Of a stretch of DNA of 27,959 nucleotides, positions 8,313 through 15,767 are shown in pieces. The notes beneath the pieces were generated by a model. That model searched no databases and was not told where the DNA came from. It saw nothing but the letters and a program-made list of their open reading frames with translations. This stretch comes from CAJXZP01 sp049606935 (lineage in GTDB: Bacteria > Bacteroidota > Bacteroidia > Flavobacteriales_G > Salibacteraceae), in the NCBI GenBank assembly GCA_049606935.1, contig JBMYWA010000025.1:1-27959 (forward strand). The letters run 5' to 3'. Both the position numbers and the translations under genes were made by a program. Numbering within the stretch: position 1 is the first letter of the stretch; each line of letters begins with the position of its first letter.

Positions 8313-8408
8313 GGGCGTTACCCAAGGGTCGCTCCATCCGCTATATCTTTTTTGCAACCTTCGTTTCCCTTCGTTTACAAAAAAGGATGCCGCTGCTACA
8401 GCTAACGC
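8313..8408. repeat. Stem-loop intergenic repeat between convergent genes
   Basis: This 96-base element starts GGGCGTTACCCAAGGGTCGC and ends GCTAACGC. The outer arms GCGTTA (8315-8320) and TAACGC (8403-8408) are complementary. An inner stem pairs ATCTTTTTTG (8345-8354) with CAAAAAAGGAT (8378-8388) with one bulged base. The apical loop carries TTCGTTT twice. The layout and wording (GGGCGTTACCC...GGGTCG, CCGCTATATCTTTT, AAAAGGATGCCGCT, TAACGC) match my memory of a dispersed palindromic element common in intergenic regions of Flavobacteriales. Only one copy is in this window, so I cannot prove repetition here. An open frame across it (8228-8527) is judged spurious. The remaining gap to 8489 holds nothing I recognise. 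Confidence 0.62.
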
Positions 8409-8489
8409 AGCAACCACAAATAACACCAAATATAATTTCAAATAAGGTTTTATTTACTTCTTCGGACTCCAAGCTTAGGTCTTCCGACT

Positions 8490-9803
8490 TTAACCCAACA
8501 CATGCTTTCTATCCGAGTCTAGCTTAACGAATGTGAAAAGTAAAATAGTAAATGATAATAAGGAGGTTCCTCCATAACTAAAAAAGGGCAAAGGAATTCC
8601 AATAACTGGCGCTAGCCCAATGGTCATTCCTATGTTAATCATGAAATGGACAAAGAGTATGGAGGCTACGGAATAACCGTATATTCTAGAAAATTTAGAT
8701 CGCTGCCGTTCGGCTAAAAATATTAAACGACCTATTAGTGTTAGGAAAGTAACTATTACAAAAAAGCTCCCTATAAAACCCCATTCCTCGCCTACGGTAC
8801 AAAAAATAAAATCGGTACTTTGCTCGGGAACAAAGTTGTATTTGGTTTGGGTACCATCCAGGTAACCCTTACCCCAAAAACCACCTGAACCAATAGCTAT
8901 TTTACTTTGATGCTGATTGTAACCTGTTCCTCTGGGGTCAGAAATAATACCTACTAATTCGTTAACCCTGTTTCTATGTCGGTCTTTAAATACATTATCA
9001 AAAATATAATCTACACTAAACACCGTTCCTGCCATTACCACAAAACCAAAAACAAGTAATTTCCAAATATCCTTATTCAAGTTTTTTAGTAACAAATACA
9101 GACCTCCTGTAAGGATTGCTAAAAAAATTATTAATACATATTCCCCGTTCAAAACCATATCCAAGTAGGGTACATCTATAGACATTTGTTTGGCAAACAA
9201 AGTGACTATAAAGAGCATTACCATGAGTAATCCAAAAATCATAATGTTACCCGACATTCCTTCTCTGTACAGCACAAATATGAAAGCTAAATACACTAAT
9301 GTTGATCCGGGGTCTGGCTGCAACGCAATAAGCATACCCGGCAGGGCAATTACCGCTAGCATGATCATTTTAGGCTTTAAATTTCCAATTTTAATACCCG
9401 GCCGACTCAAGTAAAAAGCAACAGCTAGAGCGGTGACATATTTAGCTGTTTCTGACGGCTGAAAACTTACCCCGCCAATGACAAACCAAGACCGAGCACC
9501 CTTGATTTCATTGCCTGCAAACAATACCGAGACCAGCAAAAAAATACCAATCGCATAAAAAACGTAAGCAAAGGTTTCAAAAAGTCTCGAATCCACTAAG
9601 AAAATTATCAGGGTCACTATCACCGATAACCCAATCCACATTAACTGCTTTCCATAGCTTTGAGAAAAATCAAAAATGCTGGTATGATCCTCATTGTATA
9701 ATGTGGCATAAATATTTAACCAACCCATAAATACCAATAGGAAATAGAGGCCAATTACCACCCAATCAACGTTAGTGAATATGTTATTTTTAGTGCGACT
9801 CAT
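8490..9803 (-). CDS. rodA: Peptidoglycan polymerase RodA (SEDS family)
   Basis: Integral membrane SEDS glycosyltransferase that polymerises lipid II for lateral wall growth with PBP2. The 437-residue protein has about ten hydrophobic helices. SEDS landmarks are KGARSWF (101-107), FQPSE (114-118), QPDPGS (162-167), the extracellular loop VPEQSTDFIF containing the invariant Asp (D331), and the C-terminal IPLPFFSYGGTS block that defines FtsW/RodA. It is longer than the roughly 370 residues typical of proteobacterial RodA; the surplus lies around 195-250, which includes an extra hydrophobic stretch. Its start overlaps the end of mrdA by 14 bases, which fits translational coupling. Adjacency to mrdA distinguishes it from ftsW. 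Confidence 0.95.
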   Translation of the reverse strand: MSRTKNNIFTNVDWVVIGLYFLLVFMGWLNIYATLYNEDHTSIFDFSQSYGKQLMWIGLSVIVTLIIFLVDSRLFETFAYVFYAIGIFLLVSVLFAGNEIKGARSWFVIGGVSFQPSETAKYVTALAVAFYLSRPGIKIGNLKPKMIMLAVIALPGMLIALQPDPGSTLVYLAFIFVLYREGMSGNIMIFGLLMVMLFIVTLFAKQMSIDVPYLDMVLNGEYVLIIFLAILTGGLYLLLKNLNKDIWKLLVFGFVVMAGTVFSVDYIFDNVFKDRHRNRVNELVGIISDPRGTGYNQHQSKIAIGSGGFWGKGYLDGTQTKYNFVPEQSTDFIFCTVGEEWGFIGSFFVIVTFLTLIGRLIFLAERQRSKFSRIYGYSVASILFVHFMINIGMTIGLAPVIGIPLPFFSYGGTSLLSFTILLFTFVKLDSDRKHVLG

Positions 9804-11628
9804 CTTTCTTCTTTACTGGAATTAGAAAATCGGCATCTAAAATACGTTGCTCCTTTTTAGAGCGAACAACTTCACCGTTAATAAACTTCTCTATCATTAA
9901 ACTAGAAATGGGGGCAGCCCATGTTCCTCCAAAACCGGCTTCTTCCACATATACGGCTATGGCAATTTTAGGGTCATCTTTTGGAGCAAAAGCCATAAAC
10001 ACAGAATGATCAGGTGTTGTTGGATTTTGAACCGTTCCGGTTTTTCCACAAACAATAATACTATCCATTCGAGCTCTTCTGGCTGTACCGCTAGGTTCAT
10101 TAACCACCGCAGCTAAAGCATCAATCACCACATAAAAATAACTAGAATCAATTTTGGTATAATTCTTTTTCAAATACTCCTCACGAGGTCCTGTTTCACC
10201 AATAGACTTAATAAAATGAGGCGTATAATAAAAGCCTCTATTGGCCAGAATCGCAGCCAAATTTGCCATCTGCAAGGGGGTTACTCCCATTTCACCTTCA
10301 CCAATACTATTGGAGTATATAGTGCTAAATGCCCAGCGTAATTCACCATACCATTTATCATAGAAAGCCACATCGGGAACAAATCCTTTACCAACTCCAG
10401 AAATATCGGTTTGCAAACGAACACCTAGCCCAAAACTGGTTACATAATCTCGCCACACACCTAGTCCAAATCTGGAATCCTTATAAATATTAGCATATTC
10501 CCCTCCTTGAATTAACCTACGGTAAACCTCTCGAAAATAGGGATTACATGAATGTTGGATTGCCCCATATAAATCATCATTGGTATGCGCTCCATGACAG
10601 TTTATTATTGCCCTATTACATCTAACGCGGGTGCTTTCCTTAATGACATTTGTTTGCAAACCAATTAAACTTTGCACCAGTTTAAAAATGGATCCCGGTC
10701 GGTAAACTGCATTCAGCGCTCTATTAAATAGTGGATTTAAAGAATCATTGGCCACAAGGGCAGAATAGTTTTCTGTTCTTGCTCTACCTACCAACATATT
10801 CGGATCGTAATTTGGAGAAGACACCAACGCCAATATTTCACCCGTAGCCGGTTCAATGGCTACGATACTCCCCCTTTTATTTCGCATTAATTTTTCTCCA
10901 TATTCCTGTAGGTCTAAATCTAAAGTTGAAATTAAGTCCTGCCCTGCAACAGGTAATGTATCCAGCCTTCCATCAGCGTAGCTACCCATAATTCTATTAT
11001 GCACATCACGCTTATATACTTTTACTCCTCTTTTACCCCTCAGTTCTTTTTCATACCAGGTTTCTAAACCGCTAATTCCTAAATAATCTCCTGGTCGGTA
11101 AAAGGGATCTTTATCAATGTTCTCTCTACTTGCCTCTCCAACAAAACCTAAAACTTGTGCCGCTACTGGCCTAGCGTATTTTCTAAGGGTTCGTTTTTGA
11201 CCAAAAAACCCAGGGTATTGAAATAATTTACCAGAAATACTTACCCAGTTTTTATCGGTAATTTGCTTTTCAAAAATAGAGGCTCGGTATCTGGAATATC
11301 TTTTACACTTGGCCATTTTGGTTTTATAATCCTCTATGGTAATACCTAGAATATTACAAAAAGTAGCGGTATCAATATCCTCATCTACTAATTTAGGGGT
11401 AACCATTAAATCGTACGAAGCTTGGTTGTACACAATAACTTCTCCGTTACGATCATAAATAACTCCACGAGAAGGATATAATGTTTTTCGAACTAAGGCT
11501 TGATTTTCGGCCGATAGTTTGTAGGATTCATCAATAACTTGAATATAGAAAAGGCGGCCTAAGAAAATGATCCCAATAAGAATCATAATAGCTAAGACCA
11601 CAAATTTTCTATTCTCAAATTTATCCAT
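9790..11628 (-). CDS. mrdA: Penicillin-binding protein 2 (elongasome transpeptidase)
   Basis: Class B PBP, 612 residues, that cross-links peptidoglycan with RodA. It has an N-terminal anchor helix (about 8-30), a dimerisation/pedestal domain beginning SRGVIYDRNGEV (53-64), and a transpeptidase domain with all three motifs: SxxK in RPGSIFKLV (S313, K316), SxN as SCN (S360, N362) and KTG in CGKTGTVQNP (K529-G531). The first motif reads SIFK where STFK is usual. The pedestal carries the typical RPVAAQVLGFVG and GLE(T)WYE(K)ELRG stretch. The start overlaps the last base of the mreD stop codon, and the gene overlaps rodA by 14 bases. Confidence 0.95.
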   Translation of the reverse strand: MDKFENRKFVVLAIMILIGIIFLGRLFYIQVIDESYKLSAENQALVRKTLYPSRGVIYDRNGEVIVYNQASYDLMVTPKLVDEDIDTATFCNILGITIEDYKTKMAKCKRYSRYRASIFEKQITDKNWVSISGKLFQYPGFFGQKRTLRKYARPVAAQVLGFVGEASRENIDKDPFYRPGDYLGISGLETWYEKELRGKRGVKVYKRDVHNRIMGSYADGRLDTLPVAGQDLISTLDLDLQEYGEKLMRNKRGSIVAIEPATGEILALVSSPNYDPNMLVGRARTENYSALVANDSLNPLFNRALNAVYRPGSIFKLVQSLIGLQTNVIKESTRVRCNRAIINCHGAHTNDDLYGAIQHSCNPYFREVYRRLIQGGEYANIYKDSRFGLGVWRDYVTSFGLGVRLQTDISGVGKGFVPDVAFYDKWYGELRWAFSTIYSNSIGEGEMGVTPLQMANLAAILANRGFYYTPHFIKSIGETGPREEYLKKNYTKIDSSYFYVVIDALAAVVNEPSGTARRARMDSIIVCGKTGTVQNPTTPDHSVFMAFAPKDDPKIAIAVYVEEAGFGGTWAAPISSLMIEKFINGEVVRSKKEQRILDADFLIPVKKKDESH

Positions 11629-12143
11629 TAAGATTTCTCTTTTTTAGGTGCAAAAGAGTTTACCAGTAATATCATGACAAAGGTTAAAATGGTATTCAAA
11701 AAGGTTTTTTGAATGGCTAACCAAATCAAACCTGTAGAAAACGCCTCTAAACTAAAAAGAAGTAAATGATGGGGAAAAACAAGAAGTAAGGCATACACCG
11801 AATATTTACTCCAGCCCATATCACGAACATTTACCGAGGAACCAAAATCAAAACCATCTCGAGGAGCCACTAAGTCTAATATTTTAGGGCGCATAAATGC
11901 CATTAAAGTCAAAGCCATGGTATGCATTCCCATGGTGTGGGTAAATAAATCTAGTACAAATCCAGTAAAAAAACCAATAAGCAAAATAGCCAATGCAGAT
12001 AGTTCAATGGGCAAAGCCAGAATAATTAAAACGTACAAGAATGGGTTAAAAGAACCTCCTAAATAAATATTGTTTAGCACAAATATTTGCAGGGCCATTA
12101 ACCCAAACCAGCGTAGTGTATTTATAATAACTGCTTGTGTCAT
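11628..12143 (-). CDS. mreD: Rod shape-determining protein MreD
   Basis: Small integral membrane protein of 171 residues with about five to six hydrophobic segments and little soluble sequence. It contains NIYLGGSFNPFLYVLIILALP and a central GFVLDLFTHTMGMHT helix, the usual MreD signature 'G...Dl......G'. MreD links MreC to the RodA/PBP2 complex. Primary sequence is poorly conserved in this family, so the call depends strongly on position: it overlaps mreC by 4 bases and mrdA by 1 base, exactly in the mreBCD-mrdA order. Confidence 0.9.
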   Translation of the reverse strand: MTQAVIINTLRWFGLMALQIFVLNNIYLGGSFNPFLYVLIILALPIELSALAILLIGFFTGFVLDLFTHTMGMHTMALTLMAFMRPKILDLVAPRDGFDFGSSVNVRDMGWSKYSVYALLLVFPHHLLLFSLEAFSTGLIWLAIQKTFLNTILTFVMILLVNSFAPKKEKS

Positions 12144-12964
12144 TCTACCCCTTCTTCCAAGTTTGAAATTTCCTCTTTGAAAATATTTTCTACCACATAA
12201 ACATGCTTAGCTTGTTGAATATTGGCCGATAAAGCAACGCTAATGCCCCATGTATTAGACTCATCAATGGCCTGAACTGAATCAACTTGCCCAACCGGAA
12301 TGCCTTCTGGAAAAATACCCGATGCGCCCAAGGTTTCCACAGAATCGGATTTCTGTACTTGAACAAACTGTTGAATGTTATTTAAAACCGCTTTATTTAA
12401 ATCTTTACCGTTCCATGTAAGCAAACCAAAATACTCTTGGTTTTTTAATCTCACTCCTACTTGAAACCTTGAATTCAAAACAGACATCACAACGGCATAA
12501 TGAGAGGAGACATCTGTAACAATACCCACAATTCCGGTAGCATTTATCACCCCCATACCTATTTGTATGCCAGCTAAACTCCCTTTATTTATCATCAAGT
12601 AATTATCCTGCTTAGATAACTCATTATTAATTACTTGAGCTTCTCTGAAATTGAAATTTTGGTGATATACCGTATCCACCCAAGGATTAAAACTGTTCTC
12701 TGCATCTAAATAAGAAGCGCGCAATTTTTGTCTTAGCATAGCATTTTCTTTGGCTAAAACTGCATTGTCTTCTACCAAATTAAAATGCTGGGTTATGTTG
12801 GCTACTTTTTGATTTAATCCACCTGTTACTTCGTTTAACCATGACAGGTAAGTAATTTGATGAAAAGTATTATATCTAACCAACAACAAAAACCCAATCA
12901 ATTCCAATAGCAGAAACAGACCAAATACATAATGTGTAAGAATTACTTGTATCAGTTTTCGCAT
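12140..12964 (-). CDS. mreC: Cell shape-determining protein MreC
   Basis: The 274-residue periplasmic scaffold of the elongasome has one N-terminal membrane helix (about 10-30), a coiled coil (about 45-85, with heptads through LVEDNAVLAKENAMLRQKL), then a beta-rich domain. The beta-rich domain carries the family hallmarks NKGSLAGIQIGMGVIN, GIVGIVTDVSSHYAVVMSVL and ASGIFPEGIPVGQV. MreC binds PBP2 and activates it. It lies 28 bases after mreB and overlaps mreD by 4 bases (ATGA-type junction). Confidence 0.95.
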   Translation of the reverse strand: MRKLIQVILTHYVFGLFLLLELIGFLLLVRYNTFHQITYLSWLNEVTGGLNQKVANITQHFNLVEDNAVLAKENAMLRQKLRASYLDAENSFNPWVDTVYHQNFNFREAQVINNELSKQDNYLMINKGSLAGIQIGMGVINATGIVGIVTDVSSHYAVVMSVLNSRFQVGVRLKNQEYFGLLTWNGKDLNKAVLNNIQQFVQVQKSDSVETLGASGIFPEGIPVGQVDSVQAIDESNTWGISVALSANIQQAKHVYVVENIFKEEISNLEEGVE

Positions 12965-12992
12965 ATTGCGTAACCGGGATTATATGTTTTAA

Positions 12993-14015
12993 TTATCTAA
13001 TTAAGAAGGTAAGCGTATCCGCTTTTTTCAATGCAATACCTGTTCCTCTGGCCACCGCTCTTAGTGGATCATCTGCAATATGAATAGGTAATTTTGTTTT
13101 TTGCTCAATTCGCTTATCCAAACCTCTAAGCATAGCGCCACCACCAGCTAAATAAATACCCGTTTTGTAGATATCGGCTGATAATTCAGGAGGCGTCATT
13201 TCCAAGGCACTTAAAATCGCTTCTTCGATTTTAGAAATAGATTTATCTAAAGCTTGGGCGATTTCTAAATAAGTTACCTTAATTTCCTTAGGAATACCCG
13301 TCATCAAATCACGACCATGAACCGCGTAATCTTCTGGTGGGGTGTCAAGCTCCATACTTGCTGCGCCAACCGCAATTTTAATTTGCTCCGCAGTACGATC
13401 GCCAATTAAAATATTATGCTGTCTACGCATATAATCTTCAATATCGCTAGTAAACTCATCACCAGCCACACGAATGGATTTATCACAAACAATACCCCCT
13501 AAAGCAATTACGGCAATTTCAGAAGTACCACCGCCAATATCAATAACCATGTTACCCATTGGCTCTTCTACATCGATACCAATACCAATAGCAGCTGCCA
13601 TTGGTTCATGAATTAAATACACATCTTTAGCTCCTGCATGCTCTGCACTATCTCGAACCGCTCTTTTCTCTACTTCGGTAATTCCGGATGGGATACAAAT
13701 TACCATTTTTAAAGAAGGAGAAAACAATCGGTTTTTTGATGGAATCATCTTGATCATGCCTCTAATCATATGCTCTGCGGCATGGAAATCGGCAATTACA
13801 CCATCTTTTAACGGACGAATGGTTTTAATGTTTTCGTGCGTTTTACCATGCATTTGTTGTGCCTGTTTTCCTACAGCCAACACTCTACCAGAAGCTCTAT
13901 CAAGCGCCACAATAGAAGGCTCATCCACAACCACTTTGTCGTTATGAATAATCAAGGTATTTGCCGTACCTAAATCGATCGCAATCTCTTGTGTAAATAA
14001 ATCAAATAATCCCAT
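12993..14015 (-). CDS. mreB: Actin-like rod shape-determining protein MreB
   Basis: The 340-residue bacterial actin polymerises under the inner membrane and directs lateral wall synthesis. The nucleotide-binding blocks are IDLGTANTLI (phosphate 1, about 13-22), VIDIGGGTSEIAVIALGG (phosphate 2) and YLAGGGAMLRGLDKRI (adenosine). The amphipathic N-terminus MGLFDLFTQEIA is typical. The length is normal for the family. It is the first mre gene after purH (40-base gap) and is followed by mreC after 28 bases. Confidence 0.97.
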   Translation of the reverse strand: MGLFDLFTQEIAIDLGTANTLIIHNDKVVVDEPSIVALDRASGRVLAVGKQAQQMHGKTHENIKTIRPLKDGVIADFHAAEHMIRGMIKMIPSKNRLFSPSLKMVICIPSGITEVEKRAVRDSAEHAGAKDVYLIHEPMAAAIGIGIDVEEPMGNMVIDIGGGTSEIAVIALGGIVCDKSIRVAGDEFTSDIEDYMRRQHNILIGDRTAEQIKIAVGAASMELDTPPEDYAVHGRDLMTGIPKEIKVTYLEIAQALDKSISKIEEAILSALEMTPPELSADIYKTGIYLAGGGAMLRGLDKRIEQKTKLPIHIADDPLRAVARGTGIALKKADTLTFLIR

Positions 14016-14031
14016 CTATATTTTTTATTAC

Positions 14032-14044
14032 CGAGCTTTGCTCG
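14032..14044 (-). promoter_or_regulatory. Small hairpin between purH and mreB
   Basis: CGAGC-TTT-GCTCG forms a tight 5-bp GC-rich stem with a 3-base loop in the 40-base gap between the purH stop and the mreB start. On the transcribed minus strand the bases after it are GGUAAUAAAAAAU rather than a U-tract, so it does not look like a terminator. It could be an RNA-processing or stability element that sets mreB expression apart from purH; this is inference. Confidence 0.4.
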
Positions 14045-14055
14045 AATTTTCTTTT

Positions 14056-15570
14056 TTAGTGTTTGAAGTGTCTAACCCCGGTCATCACCATAGCCATTCG
14101 GTTTTCATTACAATAGTCAACCGACAATTGATCCTTAATAGACCCACCCGGTTGAATTACTGCATGAATTCCTGCATTATGCGCAATCTCTACACAATCT
14201 GCAAAAGGGAAAAATGCATCAGAAGCCATCACCGCACCTTTTAGGTCAAAATTAAAAGACTGAGCTTTAGCAATGGCCTGTTTTAAGGCATCTACTCTAG
14301 AAGTCTGACCCGTTCCACTGGCCAGCAGTTGACCATTTTTAACTAACACAATTGTGTTGGATTTAGTATGTTTAACAAGCTTATTTGCAAACAACAAATC
14401 CTCCACTTCATTGGCTGTAGGAACCACCTTGGTAACCGGTTTTAAATCTTCTGCTACCTGGGTACTATCATCTCTATCCTGTACTAAATAACCATTCAAT
14501 GCCGTACGAACCATTTGATTGGCAACCTCCACATTTTTTTGAACCAATACAATTCTATTTTTCTTAGCCGATAACAATGCTAAAGCATCATCGCTAAATG
14601 AAGGAGCAATAACTACTTCGTAAAAAATCTTATCAATTTCAGTAGCGGTAGCTAAATCAATTTCTCTGTTTGCAATTAAAATACCTCCAAAAGCTGACGT
14701 AGGATCACCAGCAAGGGCATCTTTAAAAGCATCACAAACATTATCTCTAGACGCTAAACCACAAGCATTGTTATGCTTCATTACCACAAATGTGCAATCG
14801 TCATAGTCTTTAATTAAAGCAACGGCTGCATCTACATCTAGCAAATTATTATACGATAATTCCTTACCGTTTTTCTTATCAAAAAGCTCCTCCAATTTTC
14901 CGTAGAAATATCCTTTTTGATGTGGATTCTCTCCGTATCTCAAAACGCTTTGATTATTCTCACTAATCTTTAAAGCATCTGGAGTTGGATTGAAATAGTT
15001 ATGAATATGTGTATCGTAATGTGATGAAACTGCAAAAGCTTCACCAGCGTAACGTTTTCTAGTATCTAGCGAAGTGGCACCATCATTTTCTGAAATCACA
15101 TTCAACACATCTGCATATTGATCTCTAGAAGAAACAATCAATACATCTTTAAAATTTTTAGCCGCTGCTCTGATAAGAGAAATTCCTCCAATATCAATTT
15201 TCTCAATAATGTCTTGTTCTGGCGCATTAGAAGCTACCGTTTCCTCAAAAGGGTATAAATCTACGATTACCAAATCAATCTCTGGAATTTTAAACTCTTC
15301 CAATTGCGCTTTATCGCCTGCTAACTCCCTACGAGAAAGGATTCCTCCGAAAATTGCTGGATGTAATGTTTTTACTCTACCTCCTAAAATTGACGGATAA
15401 CCAGTAAGTGATTCTGCAGGAGTTACCGGAATTCCGAATCCTTCCACAAAACTTTGCGTTCCACCTGTTGAAATTATTTGCACACCTTGCTCGTGTAATT
15501 TCTTAACGATAGGCTCTAAACCATCTTTATAAAATACTGATATTAAAGCTGTTTTGATTTTTACTGACAT
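14056..15570 (-). CDS. purH: Bifunctional AICAR formyltransferase / IMP cyclohydrolase
   Basis: The 504-residue cytosolic enzyme performs the last two steps of IMP synthesis: formylation of AICAR, then ring closure. The N-terminal MGS-like cyclohydrolase domain (about 1-190) shows KTALISVFYKDGL, ISTGGTQSF and GGRVKTLHPAIFGGIL. The AICARFT domain has the catalytic Lys-His in VMKHNNACGLA and ends with DAFFPFADCVEIA and AVIQPGGSIKD. The start is the ATG at 15570 (MSVKIKTALIS); the in-frame TTG at 15609 would add 13 unconserved residues. It heads the mre/mrd/rod gene run, an arrangement I recall from other Bacteroidota. Confidence 0.97.
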   Translation of the reverse strand: MSVKIKTALISVFYKDGLEPIVKKLHEQGVQIISTGGTQSFVEGFGIPVTPAESLTGYPSILGGRVKTLHPAIFGGILSRRELAGDKAQLEEFKIPEIDLVIVDLYPFEETVASNAPEQDIIEKIDIGGISLIRAAAKNFKDVLIVSSRDQYADVLNVISENDGATSLDTRKRYAGEAFAVSSHYDTHIHNYFNPTPDALKISENNQSVLRYGENPHQKGYFYGKLEELFDKKNGKELSYNNLLDVDAAVALIKDYDDCTFVVMKHNNACGLASRDNVCDAFKDALAGDPTSAFGGILIANREIDLATATEIDKIFYEVVIAPSFSDDALALLSAKKNRIVLVQKNVEVANQMVRTALNGYLVQDRDDSTQVAEDLKPVTKVVPTANEVEDLLFANKLVKHTKSNTIVLVKNGQLLASGTGQTSRVDALKQAIAKAQSFNFDLKGAVMASDAFFPFADCVEIAHNAGIHAVIQPGGSIKDQLSVDYCNENRMAMVMTGVRHFKH

Positions 15571-15632
15571 CCGTATAATTGTGTTTTGAAGTAATAGCAA
15601 TTTTAACAAATTACCGCCCGAAAGGCAATGTG

Positions 15633-15661
15633 CAAAAGTCTGAATAAATTGCGTTTTTCAA
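15633..15661 (-). promoter_or_regulatory. Candidate purH promoter
   Basis: Read on the minus strand: TTG (15661-15659), an 18-base spacer, then GACTTTTG (15640-15633), one mismatch from TAnnTTTG. Transcription would start near 15626, giving a leader of about 56 bases before the purH ATG. If correct, this promoter could also drive the downstream mre genes. Confidence 0.42.
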
Positions 15662-15723
15662 CGTGTTTTAAACATCTTTTTAAGTAAATTTATTTGTGAC
15701 AAAAGCTCTTATCCTTTTACAAG

Positions 15724-15740
15724 CGGTCGACCGTTAACGG
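15724..15740. promoter_or_regulatory. Two overlapping perfect palindromes upstream of the ABC permease gene (candidate operator)
   Basis: CGGTCGACCG (15724-15733) and CCGTTAACGG (15731-15740) are both perfect 10-bp palindromes sharing the bases CCG. The combined layout is CGG-N4-CCG-N4-CGG. The element lies 10 bases upstream of an exact -7 box (TACTTTTG, 15751-15758), where a -33 contact would be expected, so a repressor or activator bound here could control the permease gene. It is unusually GC-rich for this intergenic region. Confidence 0.45.
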
Positions 15741-15750
15741 ATTGGTAATT

Positions 15751-15758
15751 TACTTTTG
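15751..15758 (+). promoter_or_regulatory. Candidate -7 element of the ABC permease gene
   Basis: TACTTTTG matches TAnnTTTG exactly. The ATG at 15768 begins 9 bases later, so the transcript would be leaderless or nearly so. No TTG is found 17-23 bases upstream; that position is occupied by the overlapping palindromes. Confidence 0.38.
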
Positions 15759-15767
15759 TGAACAACT

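Noticed and set aside
8459..8489. Hairpin after rodA (TCGGACT...GTCTTCCGA)
   Set aside because: Pairing is only four contiguous bases with mismatches and there is no U-run on the minus strand.
8228..8527. Plus-strand open frame of 99 codons overlapping the end of the aminopeptidase gene
   Set aside because: It runs through the terminator hairpin and the intergenic repeat, starts inside another gene, ends over the rodA 3' end and has no protein-like pattern.
14032..14044. Terminator separating purH from mreB
   Set aside because: The stem is short and no U-run follows on the transcribed strand.
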